The translations under genes were made by a program, and so were the position numbers. DNA of 64,000 nucleotides from Cenococcum geophilum 1.58 (taxonomy: Eukaryota; Ascomycota; Dothideomycetes; Gloniales; Gloniaceae). Location: NCBI GenBank assembly GCA_001692895.1, contig KV748267.1:248001-312000 (forward strand), in the 5' to 3' direction. Positions 11,850-25,459 of the stretch are shown here, one piece after another (position 1 is the first letter of the stretch; each line of letters begins with the position of its first letter). Under the pieces are notes generated by a model. The model had not been told where the DNA came from, ran no database searches, and was given only the letters and a program-made list of their open reading frames with translations.

Positions 11850-13386
11850 GAACTTAAATATATCTATAGGACTATAAATAAGAATAAAATATAGAAGTAT
11901 ACTTAAAGACTATTACTAGAACTTAAAGAATAGAAAAGAATAATAAAACCTATAGAATAAGTATAGACTAAAACCCCTATAAAATTCTACTAGAAGTTAC
12001 CCTAATAACTATACTACTATGCTAAGAAATATAGCAGCCGGTAAAGTAGCTGTAGGACCCTTAAATACCTCTAATAGTAAAATAGTAACTAACTTAAACT
12101 CCTAGGAGGAGCTTATAGCAGCTAATGCTAAAATTAAATAACTTTAAGAGCTGCTTAAAGCTAGAGAACCCCCTATACCTAGCAAAGAGTTATTAAATAC
12201 CTAAAAGCTTGCTATAGTCTTTAAAACCCTAGCCCAACGTATAGTATTAGTATTATTGCGGTCCGTAAAGGTTGTAAACCCCCTATTACTTATAGACGAA
12301 ACCAACCCTATATTTAATAATTAGAGGCTTTAATTATAGAATAAGCTTAAAGTTAATATAGACCACTTCCCTACTACTTAGGCTAAAATAGCCTATGTCT
12401 TCGGCTATACCGGCGGGGATATATAAATATACCTATGTCTATAATACGCATAGGACTTAACAGATCCCTTTCTCTCTAAAAAGAAAGATAATTGTCTACC
12501 TATCTTCTATCTATAAGGACGCCTTTAAAGTATAAAACATCTAACTTAATTATAAAAGCCTAAATATAAAAACAATAGAGACCTTCTTAGCTTTTTAGAC
12601 CTGCTTTCTATACCTAGCTAGCTAGGCTTAAATTCCCTAAGAAGATTTAATACTAAACCTATTTAACAAGCTTACCCTAGACCTATAGCGAGCTATACTA
12701 CTAGTTTTTACTACTATATAGACGCTAAAGGAATTTATAGACTAGTGCTTGGCTATTAACTAAGGCCTTTACTAAATTAAGGTACGCGCCAAATAGTATA
12801 AGGCTAGAAACCCTTTAAATTAGATTATAAGCAATATAAAAACAGCCCGCAATATCCTAGTACAATTAGCAACCCCCGTAGCACTACCCGTATAGCCTAC
12901 TACTAATTTAGCAGCTAGCCGTACGGCTAGTCCTGCTATAAGTCTAGTAAATGCTTGGCCTATATATAGCAACCCCTATATATAGGCCCTTAGTAATTAA
13001 GGAGCTTACTTCTTTTATAGTTAAAAAGGCTACCGTATAAAGGATTACCTAATAAATATAAAAGCAGATAAGGTCCTATTAATCTAGAAAAATAGTATAA
13101 AGTTAAAAAAAAGAGGAACCCTAAAGGAAGACTCCTCTTTAGGGTTAAAAGGGATTAATATATTATATATTAATCTAGGTCGGCTAGTTAATAGAAGAAG
13201 CTATACTATCCCTTATACTTTATTCCGCAATAGATATTAAGTTTTAACCTCTACTTTAGCTAACTCTAAAGTAAATACCTTTACCTTAATAGACACCCAG
13301 TATACTATAAAGCTGGCTAACTTTTTAAATATACCTATTAAAGAACTACCTAAACTAATTTCTATTTATAGGTATAACGGGCAGAT
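11850..13386 (+). pseudogene. Element B gag and protease start
   Basis: Plus-strand gag-like frames with many TAG/TAA stops. The zinc knuckle lies near 13005-13050 and reads Y-F-F-Y-S-stop-K-G-Y-R-I-K-D-Y. All three Cys and the His of the C-x2-C-x4-H-x4-C motif have become Tyr, exactly the changes RIP makes. The frame then enters a retropepsin-like region near 13240-13386, where element C interrupts it. The continuation is at 27401. Confidence 0.75.
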
Positions 13387-13391
13387 AGAGC

Positions 13392-13769
13392 TGTTACGGG
13401 ACACCCCCGTAATACCTTGCATACGTCTACCTGTTTCCACCAACTTCGCAACTAAAGACTAACTACAAGACCGCAATTTGCCGCAATATATGGCAATCTG
13501 TCGGCAATCTACCGCATCCTGCTATATTCTACCAAATTCTACTAAGTTTCACTAAATCCTGCTAAGTTCTGCTAGGACCACCACCTAAATCCTATTCTGC
13601 TTTGTGTCTATATTAACTAAGTAACCAAGTTTATAATATATACCCTTTCTTCCTATTTTCCTACCTTCTTTCCTTATATAACGTTTTAACTTCTTATATA
13701 GTTTATATATATAGCTTAATAATATCTACCTTGCTATATATTATCGCCGCTTATACTTACTCCGTAACA
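13392..13769 (+). repeat. 5' LTR of element C
   Basis: Starts TGTTACGGGACAC and ends CCGTAACA; 378 bp. It is notable for internal runs of related short units (CTACCAAATTCTACTAAG and similar) near 13520-13570. It pairs with 27019-27395 and is less mutated than its partner. Confidence 0.92.
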
Positions 13770-13803
13770 CTACGTTGCGTTAACTTTATATACTACCTTT
13801 AAA

Positions 13804-16800
13804 ATGAAAAACGACCCTAAAGCCCCCGTGACGGCCGCTAGTATTATATCTGCACTCTAAGAATAACTAGTAGAAATATAGAAGTCTTTTATAGACACCC
13901 TTATATAAAACTAAGCTACTTTAAATTAATAATAAGCTGGATAAGAAGCATAATACTAGTAATTAATTAAGGACCTCTAAGAAGAAATCCGTACACTTAA
14001 GATGCCTATATTAGGGCCCTAAGACCGAACACTATCCCTAGAAATAAATACGCGGAACGTAAGCCCCAAACCTATAACAGCTATCTACCCTAAACTTACT
14101 ACACTATGGCGATCTAAAAAGCTACCTAACCCTTTAGTATTTACTGGTAAACGGTAAGAGCTCTAATTATTTCTAAGCTAGCTTAAGAATAAGCTAACTA
14201 GTAATGCTAACCGTTACCTAACTAAAGCTAACCGACTTTGTTACGCCCTAAGTTAACTAGAAGAAGAGGTAACTAACCTTATTAAACCCCTCTAACCAAA
14301 CTTAGTATAAAGCCTAGTTATACTTAAAGCTATATATGGTAACCTAAACTACTAAGCTACTGCTTAGAGAAAGATAAACTATATAGCTTAAGGAACGAAA
14401 AGTTTCCTAATATACTTCTCTAAATTTAACCGTTACGTAAGGGAGACTAGCTAGAACGACTCTGCACTAGTTAACAGCCTTATTAAATCCCTAAGTCCTA
14501 AACTAAAAACCTCCCTAATAGGCGTAGACCTACTAGGAGCCCTTAATACCTGCGTAAACGTTATTAATAAACGGTATAATGATATACTACGCCTAATACC
14601 GAAGCCAGCCCCCTAATATAATACGGCAACCCCACGAACGTCTACTAAGTCATTATCTTAGCCTAAGCACCCCGACGCTATGGATATTAACACTAGAACC
14701 CTAAAGTACGCCCTACTAGGGTCCCTTAAATAAGAAAGACGCATTAAGCTAGGCCTTTGCTTTAAATATGGAAGTAAGGACTATATCTTAAAATACTATC
14801 CCGTCCCCTTACCTACGCCCTAAAACGATTTATAAACGGCTAACATCGGTAACTATTTATCGCGCCCGACCTTAAGCCATTAATTACGGCCCTTATTGTC
14901 CGGTTCCACCCCTTTATCTAGTAAGCACCATTTATAAGGACGAAGCTCTAACTAACATCCTATAAGAACCCCGCCCTAATTACCTCTAAAAGGAAGATCC
15001 TAAAGTTAAGTCGCCTCTAAAACGGCTCTACTATAGGATCTCGCTAAACGTATTTAATGTTACGAACTCTAACTCTTAGGACTATAGTATAACTATTAAC
15101 TGCCGTCTTTAGTAGAATAGTTAATAGGCTAACGCTTAAATCCTAATTAATATAGGAGCTAGCGGCATAGGATTTATTAACAAGATCTTTATATAAGATA
15201 ATAGTTTTACCCTAACCCCCCTTAACCGGCATATTAATGTATTTGGATTTAATGGTAAATATACCGTCTTAGGCCGTATTACCTATATAGTAGCCCTAAG
15301 ACTTTAATACCTAAACCATAAAGAACTAATTAAGCTTTTTATTACTACCCTAGGTTACCTAGTAATTCTTAGATAGCCCTAGATAAAGCTATATAAGGTG
15401 ACTATTAATTAGAACAACCTTAAGCTTCTATTTACCGCCTCCCATTATAAGTAGAAGTGCCTTATTACTTACTACTTAGACCTAAAACTAAAATCTAAAA
15501 AATCCACTAGAATCTACTAGTTTAAAATTTCTATAACTATCTACCCTATACCCGAGGAATCTACCAGATTCTACTAACTTAGGAATTCTACCAAATTCCA
15601 CCAACACGAGAATTCTACCGACATCCACTAAGGATTTAAAAACTCTACTAAATTCTATAAGCTATTACTAAGCACTACACCGCCCTGAGCTAAGTAGAAG
15701 CTTAAGCTTAATACGCGAAAATACTAGAAGGACTAGTATTCTACTATAAAAAGGATTCTTAAAGAACTCAAACCCAAATCTAATACTAACTCCGTACCTA
15801 ATACTAAACCTAAACCTAAATAAGAAACTATAAACAATCCAAGCGAGCTCGGCACCCTAAATATCCGCATAATTAGAGCTACTCTATTAGTATAACTTGC
15901 TAAGAAACCTAAACATACGATCTTTACTGTTACTATAGCTGATATTAAGAAGGCCTTAGCACTAAAGAAGTATACCAACCCTGCTACAAAGGTACTAGTA
16001 AAGTACTATAACTGCCTAGAGGTATTCTTATAGAAGGAAGCTAATAAGCTACTGGAATACCGATTGTACGACTATAAGATTGTACTTAAAGACGGAAAGC
16101 AGCCTAGATTTAGACCCCTATATAGGATGTCCTAAAATAAACCCTAAGTGCTATAAAAGTATCTAGATAAGAACCTAAGCAAAGAATTCATTAGAGCGAG
16201 CTTATTGCCTATAGCCGTACTAGTGATCTTCGTTAAGAAACCTAGTGGTAGTCTGCGCTTCTGCGTAGACTACCAAGCTCTTAATACTATTACCGTTAAG
16301 AACCAATATCCGATCCCGTTAATATAGAAGATACTAAACTAACTAAGTAAGGCTCGCTATTATACGAAGCTTAATATTATCTCTATATTTAACCGCCTCT
16401 ATATAGCAAAAGGAGATAAATAGCTTATTATATTCCGTACTCGGTATAGATTATTTAAATACTTAATAATACTATTCGGCCTTATAAATGCTCTAAGCTC
16501 GTTCTAATATTATATAAATAATACCCTACGTCCCTACCTAGACATCTTCTATACTGCTTATATTAACAATATCCTAATATATAGTAATAACCTAACTAAA
16601 TATTGGAAATACGTTAACTTTATCCTATAAGCCCTGCATAGAGCTAGTCTATAATTAAATATAGATAAATACGAGTTCTATAAAACGGAAGTTCTATACC
16701 TTAGACTCCTTATTTCTATAAATAGTATATAAATGGACTTAAAGAAAGTTAAAGTAATTATAAACTAGTAGGAACCTAAGAACGTTAAGAATATAAGAGC

Positions 16801-17437
16801 CTTTATAGGATTTGCTAATTTCTACTAACGGTTTATTAATAACTTCTTCGCCCTAGTTTTACCCCTTATTGCTCTAACCTAAAAGGATAAAGCTTTTATC
16901 TTTAATAAAGAATATAAGAAGGCCTTTGCTTATCTAAAGGTTATATTTACTACTGTACCTATACTCTAATACTTTAACCTAAAACGAATAAGTGTTATAG
17001 AAGCCGACTTATCTAATTACGTTATTAAAGGCATTCTGTCTTAATATAACGAAGAAGGAGTATTATACCCTATAGTATACTTCTTAAAGCAACTAAGCCC
17101 TGCTAAATATAATTACAAAATCTATAATAAAGAATTGCTAGCTATTATTAGATGCTTTAAGTAATAGTAACCTAAACTAAAAGGCGCCAGATTTCTGATT
17201 AAGGTCCTTAGCAACTATAAGAACCTATAGTACTTTACGACCACAAAATAGTTAAGTCATTATTAGGCTTGCTAGTTAGAATATCTATTACGCTTCCAAT
17301 TCTTAATTATATTCCGCCTAGGCGTCTAAGGTTAGAAGCCTAATACCCTAACCTAACGCTTATAAGACGCGTCAGCCCTAAAAGAAGCGCTCTCTTACTA
17401 AAATTAGACCCTACTTCGCCCTAAACTATTTAACCCT
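13804..17437 (+). pseudogene. Element C gag and pol, first part
   Basis: An ATG at 13804 opens gag (MKNDPKAPVTAASIISAL, then stops). A zinc knuckle near 14755-14810 reads C-F-K-Y-G-S-K-D-Y-I-L-K-Y-Y: one Cys survives, the other ligands are Tyr. RT lies about 16050-16650, with YINN instead of YIDD at 16559-16570, so both catalytic Asp have become Asn. RNase H follows to about 17380. Element D interrupts at 17437. The protein would be a Gag-Pol polyprotein of the Gypsy chromovirus type, now dead. Confidence 0.82.
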
Positions 17438-17860
17438 TGTTACGGACGCTTTAAGTACAATGTTACAACTACTTGGAGAAGAGTTGGAAGAAGCTAGTTG
17501 GTTAATACAGGCACGGTCCAGCATGGAGCCGGTAGAACCGTGTGACGAGGAATAGTAAGCGAGTCACATAATGTTGTACGAAGTATACGAAGTGTACGAA
17601 GGGAACGTACGTATAATGCGTATAACACGTATCTTACGTATAAGGAGGGTTTTCTAAGAGTACGGTTGTGTATTTAAAGGACCACAGTCCCTACTCTAGA
17701 TAGTTCTTTCCTTATAGTAATTCTCAGAATACAATTAGAGTTAATCTATTGGGCAACCACTCCACTAGTTATTATTACGTTGTTAACTTTAATTTGCATT
17801 ACCTACACACCTAGCCTAATAACGAGCCTATCGTAGTTCTTGCTATAAGGTTTTATTACA
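17438..17860 (+). repeat. 5' LTR of element D
   Basis: Starts TGTTACGGACGCTTTAAG and ends TTATTACA; 423 bp. It keeps many CpA/TpG sites and is less mutated than the partner at 25032-25454, where the same sites are mostly TpA. It contains short direct units of ACGAAGTATACGAAGTG type near 17578-17600. Confidence 0.93.
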
Positions 17861-17905
17861 CAATTACTACCTAGTTATAGTATTAAATATAGAAAGTTAA
17901 ATAAC

Positions 17906-20900
17906 ATGCTACCAAAAGCAGCCACTATAACGCCATTGACGGCGGCAACTACTTTAAGGCTAGGAGGCGACACTAGTATAGCAGATACTAACTCGCAATA
18001 ACCTGTAACGGTCGGATAACTATAAGAGATAGTTGACTAGTTAATAGAAAATAATATAATACTTAAATAAAGGATTAACGGGATAGGCGCAGTAAAGGTT
18101 AAGTTACTATTAATTAAGAGATTCTTAGGAGAAAGATTAAAGATTAAGGGATTTCTTATATAAATGCACTTTAAGGTAGCGCAAGAAGGAGCGAAGCTGG
18201 TAATACCTATAGATCGAATAGCTTACGCGGGATTATTCCTGTTAGGAAGAGCACTTAAATGGTTTAAGCCTTACCTTATAGAAATATAGGCAAATGGAAT
18301 AACGACTACTAATTAGGAGGTGCGGTTTATATTCTTAAGTTAGGAAGAATTTATAGAGCGACTTATATAAATGTTTGGAGACCCGGAGGCAGTAACCACG
18401 GCGGAAAAAAAACTCTAAGATATTACGTAACGAACCTTAGCAATTAAGTATATAATATAGTTCTAAACGCTAGCTATATAAGTTAAGTGGAATAATAGGG
18501 CGCTTATAGCATAGTATAAATAGGGACTTAAGGCTAAAGTCTAGGACGTAATTATTCTAATAGAAGATGCGGACACCTTAAGGGAATTAATAGATTAAGC
18601 AATAAAGATTAACAATAGGATCTTCTAAAGGGAACAGACTAAGAGAGGTTAGGATAGAGTTCTATAGTTATATAAGGCGCAAAGCACGCAACAATAAAAG
18701 CTAAGTTAGAAACTATGGTATGGCGTAGAGCCAATAGACCTAAGCGGTACTAAAGAAGCCTATAAGAGATGGAGCAAGAAACTATAAAAACCTAAAGGTT
18801 AAGGATCTAGTAATTACAGGAATAAGGAGTAGAGGCTAAACCAGGGATCTTAGCAGTAGAAGATGTTTAGGCGGACTTTATAGTAAAGTTAATGGTTTAA
18901 AGACGGAGCTTATATAAATTGCAGAAAATAAGGTTACTTTATAAGGGATTATAAAGATAGTTAAAGTTACTATGTAATAAAGGGAACCCGACTAGTAGAA
19001 GACATATACATACAGAGGGACGATAGTGTACTGCGAGGAACAAAAGAGTGTTTAATTAGAAGTTTCGCGTTTTGTTACAATAACGCATACCAAATTTATA
19101 AAGACGCTAAGTACGGCGTAAGCTATTGGCCATAAGAGCTAGAGTTAAGAGGACTTAGAGGAACCAAAGAGTTAGATAAAAAATAAGATTAACTCTACGA
19201 GCTAAATTAAGATGTTACAGCAACGTATAGATAACGATTAATAATAATAACAATAGAGTCGGAGTACTTATTAATTAACAGCAATGAGGACAGTAAAGGA
19301 ACCAACTAGGGGTATCTAAACCTCGATAACGCAATAGAAGTAGAGACTGAGACCGCTATAGAGCAAGGTTCAGTAACGGGTATCATAACACCGTTAGATA
19401 CGGCATCTATCGCTTTATAAAAAGGAAGGAGTAATATCCAAAAGGGATTAAGTAAGCAGACAACTGCTAGTGCTAGCTTACCACTCGATAAAGGCAAAAG
19501 GCTAAAGGCTTAAGATTCTTAAGATAAGATAAAAGAGATCTAAGATTCCGAAGACAAGATAAGGACAGCTTAAGGACCTACAACGGACGAAAACCAATAG
19601 AGCAGAGTAGCAGCTCAGTTTAGAAATATATGAATATGCTCGGGACAGTGTTTCCCACAGTTATAAGATTCTCAAGATAAGATAAGTAAGATTTAAGACT
19701 CTTAAGATAAGATAAGAACACTATAGACGCCTAGTTAAACTAAGGCGGGAGCGAAGCTTAAGTTAAAAGCGAGCTTAGGATTAAAGAATCTAAGGGACTA
19801 AGAATTTGGAGTATAAATAAGGACACCTATAGGCAAAAGGCAAAGAGCTTCTTTATAGATTAGAGAATCTGTAATACAAACAGCAGTTAGATTAGGAGAC
19901 AGATATATAGACCTAGAAGACTTACTAGGGGAATATAGTGTTCAGCCTAAAGATCGAAAAGTCAATACCAAGATTAAGAAGTACGACAACTTTAAGGATC
20001 TACTCGTAAGACGCGAAAGAAAAGAAACTATAGAGGAATTTAGAGCAAGAATTACCTTATAGCAAGAACAGAAACTAGATAAGAGATCTAGCATATTGAG
20101 ACGTATAAGGGACAGGGCACCCGTATAAAAGGTTACTAATAGGCCTAGAGCAGGCATACTAAAAGCTAAGTAGCTTACTAAACTGGAACAAGAAGAGGAT
20201 CTAAGGATTCTAACTAAGTTTAAAGAACAACACATAAAGGGCTATTATAACGCAGTAATAAGAAGATACTTCCTTACGGACAAACCGTACACACTTAAAT
20301 AGCTGTACTAAAAGTGGTATAGGCAACGACATAATAATAAGTAGGAAGATTTCTATATATAGTTGGATAAAAAAGTTATCTAAGACCACTTGATTACCAA
20401 GAAGGCTATAACTTACATTAAAGGAGCCTTAATTATGACATTAAATGATTTAAAGGAGCAATTAGAGGACTAGAGGAGTAAAAGGCGAATCTTAGTACCT
20501 ATAAACAAAGTTATAACGCTTAGATTAACACGAAAAAGGTTTAAACTTAAGGATAAAGATGAGCTAAGAGTTAACCTAAGACACTAAGTATATCACACGC
20601 TGGTATGGATCGTATGTGTGGATAATGTATATAACATATATAGAACACCAAAAGATAAGAATCGGAAATATTTAGTGAGGATGAATTGGATAACAGATAA
20701 GGCGAAATATTAAAATATTAAGTATATACATAGTTGGCACCTAGTAGAAGTTTAAGAATAAGGGGACTTAATACTATAGCCAGGAAGATTCCTTACGGAA
20801 GAATGCCTAGATGGACGATAGTGGTAGGAATATACAGAGAACACCTGTCTATGGTATATTGAAGATAAAAAGCAAACTAAGTATTGGCCTAAGTTGGACC

Positions 20901-23900
20901 AAGTATAAATAGGATTAAGTAGCCAATAGTTGGGAAAAGTAAAGGCCTATAGAACCAGAGGGAACTAGTAGTAGAGCCTTAGACCCTTAAAGGAATTTAA
21001 GGATAATACCTAAATTTATAAGTTAAGTAGTAAGATTAACAGTTTAAGGTATTAATAGATAGTGGAGTAATAAGGAACCACATCTTGCTAGCAGCAGTTA
21101 AAAGAATGGGATTACCACATAGGAAAAAGGAATATTCTTACCTATTAGTAACAATTTTAGGAGATCCGATAGCCTACAAAGGAGGCATTATTAATCTTAA
21201 AATAGGACCTATTTAGTTAACCATTAAAGGGAGACAAATTGAGATGTCTTTTAATATATTACTATTAGGGAATAATAAGGCAGTATTAGGAATGCCTTAG
21301 TTACAGGAATATAATCTAAAGATTAATTGGGTTATAGGTCAGGTCGATATTAAGGATACTTAACGCCGCAAGATGCGATAATAAGCTAAGATAGTATAGT
21401 ACTAAGTAGGAGCGACCTATAAGGAAACGGAAAAAGGACTAGGCTATATACCAAAGAGATACTATAAGTATAGCAAGAAACTATGGTTACTAGAAAGTGA
21501 AAAGCTGTCGGAGTATATAGCATGGGACTATAAGATAGAATTAGAACTAGGAATAAGTTTAAGGTTCTTTTTAATCTATAAGCTTACCGAAGAAGAAGGT
21601 AGAGTATTAAAAGAGTTTGTCTAGGAGAACTTATAAAAGGGATATATTAAACCATTGCAATTATTAGCGGGTTATCTAGTACTATTTGTACTAAAGAAAA
21701 ATGGTAAACTAAGGCTGTGTATTAACTATAGACAGTTAAACAGCATTACCAGAAAGGATAGGTATCCTTTACCCTTAATTAGCGAAATCTAAGACAGGAT
21801 AGGTAATGCGCAAATCTTTATAAAGATAGATCTGAGATAGGCATACCATTAGATTAGAATTAAGAAAGGCGACAAATAAAAGGCAGCCTTTAGGTTAAAG
21901 GAAGGGCTATATAAGCTATTAGTTATACAATTCGGGCTTATAAACGCACTAGCAACGTTCTAAAAGCATATTAACAATGTATTAGGAGAACACTTAGATA
22001 AATTTGTTATAGTATATCTTAATAATATTATTATCTACTTAATAACTAAGGAAGAATATAGAGAATATATTAAATAGGTCTTAAAGAGACTATAAGAGGA
22101 ACAGATGCTAGTAGCAATTGAGAAATATAAGTTCTTTACTAGAAAGATCGATTTTATTAAATTTATTATTAAACTAGGCCAACTTAGCATAGATCTAAAG
22201 AAGATTAAGGCTATAGTAAATTAGCAAGAACTAGAGAACGTTACGTAATTAAGATTATTTCTAGGGTTTTATAATTACTGCAAAAGGTTTATAGCGCAAT
22301 AGTTAAAAAATATTAAGCCATTTACGTGATTAATAAAGAAAGAAGAACTATGGGTATGGGGAAAGGAATAATAAGAACTGTTTAAGGAAGTTAAAAGGTT
22401 GTTTACCTAGGAGCTAGTTCTTAAGATCTATTAACTAGGGCTAGAGACGGTTATAGAAATAGATGTATTAGACTTTACACTAGGGGTATACTTTATATAA
22501 AAGCATCCAGATAGATAGCACCCAGTAGCATATTATAATCAGAAGATAACACCACTAGAGTTAAACTATAACATCTATAACAAGGAGTTATTAGGTATAG
22601 TTACAGTATTAAAGGAATAAAGAGCATTCTTATAAGGTATAGAGAAACTATTTATAATTAAGATGGATTATAAGAACTTAATAGGATTCCTAATAATAAA
22701 GGAACTCAACTAAAGACAGGTTAGATAGGCAGAGATGCTTATAGAATACTATTTTGAGATTTAGTATACTAAGGGTACAGATAACATAAGAGTAGATGCT
22801 CTAAGTCGAAAAGCTAAACTATAAAATGATAAGAAGCCATTAGGGGCTTTATTACGGAAAGACATAGATAGATTGATTAGATATAATTATCCGAAAATTA
22901 TAGCAACTTAAGAGGAACTAGATAGAGTTTATAAGTCACTAGAAAGCTTTTAGGTATAAAGGATTCTAAAAGCATAGCTAGAAGATTTATAGACGGATAT
23001 ATACGGAAACTGAGAAGTAAAGTACATCCTAAGAAGCACAGTAGAGCAGTTTATAAAAGAATTCTATAGGGGATTAACTTAAGGATATAATAGAGCTACG
23101 GGCTTAGTGTTAAGACTCTAGGAGGAGTATATTATTAATAGAATCTAGAACTTAGTATAAAAGGTTATAAGAGAATATCTAGATTACTAAAGGAATAAAC
23201 TAATAAGGCATAAGCTATATGGAGGGCTACAACCTATTAAAATACTAGAGAGACTATAGGAGGTTATATTATAGGACTTTATCGTTAAGTTGCCAAAATT
23301 AAGAGATCCTATTACCGGACAAGATTATAACGCGATCTTAGTAATAGTAGATAAGCTTATAAAGTAGGGATACTTTATAGCGTATACAGAGGAAATATCA
23401 GCAGAAGATATCGCTAAAATCTATATTAAAGAAGTATTTATAAGGCATAGAGTACTAAGCAAAATTATATTGGACAGAGATCTAAGATTCGTAGCAGCAT
23501 TTTAGGAGGTATTCTTGGCGAAGCAAGGAGTTTAAGCAGCAACTTTTACCGCATATTATCCGCAGATAGACGGTTAAATAGAAAGATTAAATTAGACATT
23601 AGAGCAGTATCTAAGGCACTATATTAATCACGCACAGAATAATTAGGTATCGTTGTTACCAGTTATATAGTTTATATACAATACAACACCATAGGAAGGA
23701 ATAGGTACTTCACCATTTAAGGCGAATTATGGATATGAGCTAAGAACATTATTATCGCCACGTTAAGTAAAGAAAATAAGTAGCACAGCTAAGTAAAGGA
23801 TAGAGACATTAATAAATCTTTATAAAAACCTTACGGAAACAGCTAAGGTAGTACAGCAGAGAATAAAGAAATACTATAATACTAAGAGATCTAAGGGACC

Positions 23901-24305
23901 AGATCTTAAGGAGGGAGATAAAGTATAGCTACTACACAAAAATTTCAAAAGTCGACGACTAAGTAAGAAGTTAGACCATATCAGACTAGGACCTTTTAAA
24001 ATTACGCAGAGAATTTCACTGGTTACGTTTAAGTTAGACCTACCAGCTAAGATAAAGATCTACCTAGTACAGCATATCGCGATGCTAGAGCTAGTATATG
24101 GGAATGTTAAGCTACTAGTCTACAAGGCAGACACATATAGAGGACGAGAAGAAGATAAATAGCAAGTTTTAAAGATCGTTAGTTATAAGGACGTTAACGA
24201 TAAAACATAGTACGAGGTTAAGTGGATAGGCTATAATGAGATTACCTAGAAACCACTAGAAAATTTGAAGAATGCTATAGGAAAGGTATAGGAGTATTAG
24301 AAGAG
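17906..24305 (+). pseudogene. Element D gag-pol remnant
   Basis: Gag opens at ATG 17906 (MLPKAATITPLTAATTLR). The zinc knuckle near 18910-18955 has Tyr at the first and last Cys and at His. RT is very clear at about 21640-22060: [20 protein letters not shown], then YLNN at 22015-22026 in place of YLDD. RNase H lies near 22440-22700. The integrase core at about 23260-23640 keeps LDFIVKLP and LDRDLRF, then YYPQIDGQ. The chromodomain near 24165-24305 has YEVKWIGY and PLENLKNA. Stops sit at Gln/Trp positions. It is a Ty3/Gypsy chromovirus polyprotein that RIP has inactivated, including the RT active site. Confidence 0.88.
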
Positions 24306-24369
24306 AATAGGTCAGGCAATATTAATAAGAAAGAATTGCTAAAGAATAAGTTACCTAAGGGGGACCTAG

Positions 24370-24730
24370 GAAGAGCGACTGCCAAACTACTTAGAGTTGT
24401 TCCCTTTACAGGAAAAAAGTTGGTTCTCTTATTACCAAGTTCCTATAGACCTTATTCTATAAGTTTCCACTCCTTAAAACAAACCTTCTTATAAACTTTC
24501 TTAAGACGAAGGAGATAAGTAGACGCAGCAATACGGGCCTTTAGAGCCTTCTGCTCTACATTTTAAGAACGTTCCAACTTAGTAAGGGCTTAAGTTAGCT
24601 TACCATTAAGCTTTACAGCGGTAGATTAAACACGAGACCCTATAACAAATTAGTTAAGGAACTTATAGACTATTAAGAGTTATAGGACGCGCATACTTAG
24701 TATTAGAGGAAGAGCGAACGTTATAGGACG
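24370..24730 (-). pseudogene. Antisense coiled-coil frame between pol and 3' LTR of D
   Basis: Downstream of the chromodomain, the minus strand has one frame of about 120 codons broken only by TAA/TAG at Gln-like positions. It reads STAVKLNGKLT, ALTKLERS, NVEQKALKARIAASTYLL, RLKKVYKKVCFKEWKLIE, with heptad spacing of Leu/Ile and many Lys/Glu, so a coiled coil is likely. Nearby plus-strand pol has already ended. Extra antisense frames upstream of the 3' LTR are known in some plant and fungal chromoviruses, but I do not recognise this product. Confidence 0.45.
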
Positions 24731-25031
24731 AACGAATATTCGCTTTAGTGCACTCTAAGTAAAAGGAAGGTTGCCAAGATAAGGGACTTGCCAGCGTAAC
24801 GCAAACTAACCCCTCTTTCGCATAACGAGAACAAGGAGATAATATTATTTCACTAAGTAATAATATAGCAGCAACAGTACGGGTATAACGCTGCGCTTAT
24901 AAAGAAGGAGATGCTTTAGGTATAATAAGTAATAATATTAACTAAATTAATTAGATAGATATTACACCTCTAGTAAACAACTTAGAGATATTTGGAATCT
25001 TTAAGGACGAAGATAAAGAGGAGGGAAATAG

Positions 25032-25454
25032 TGTTACGGACGCTTTAAGTATAATATTATAACTACTTAGAGAAGAGTTAAAAGAAGCTAGTTGGTTAAT
25101 ATAGGTACGGTCTAGCATAGAGCTAGTAGAACCGTGTGATGAGAAATAGTAAGTAAGTTATATAATATTATACGAAGTGTATAAAGTGTATAAAGGGAAC
25201 GTACGTATAATGCGTATAATACGTATCTTATATATAAGGAGGGTTTCCTAGGAGTACGGTTATGTATTTAAAGGACCACAGTCCCTACTCTAAATAGTTC
25301 TTTTCTTATAGTGATTCTTAGAATACAATTAGAGTTAATCTATTGGGCAACCACTCCACCAGTTGTTATTACGTTGTTAACTTTAATTTGCATCACCTAC
25401 ACACCTAGCCTAATAACGAGCCCATCGTAGTTCTTGCTATAAGGTTCCGTTACA
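25032..25454 (+). repeat. 3' LTR of element D
   Basis: Starts TGTTACGGACGCTTTAAG and ends CCGTTACA; 423 bp. It follows the polypurine tract. The target duplication copy ACCCT is at 25455-25459. Confidence 0.93.
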
Positions 25455-25459
25455 ACCCT

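Larger units (their letters stand above)
17438..25454 (+). mobile_element. Element D: innermost Ty3/Gypsy chromodomain retrotransposon
   Basis: A complete 8,017-bp element, the youngest of the nest by position, flanked by ACCCT (17433-17437 and 25455-25459). Both LTRs are 423 bp. The polypurine tract GAGGAGGGAAATAG precedes the right LTR. Plus-strand gag-pol fills 17906-24310. About 700 bp lie between pol and the 3' LTR, with a coding-like antisense frame there. It is larger than A, B and C and has an unrelated LTR. Confidence 0.93.

Noticed and set aside
13500..13575. CRISPR-like short repeats in the element C LTR
   Set aside because: Units are degenerate, unevenly spaced and within an LTR of a fungal retroelement; no cas-like genes exist.
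15733..15978. Minus-strand frame of 81 codons
   Set aside because: Antisense to element C pol; the hydrophobic look is caused by AT-rich complement codons.
19306..20235. Two minus-strand frames of 63 and 97 codons
   Set aside because: Antisense to gag/protease of element D, where the plus frame carries the real signal.
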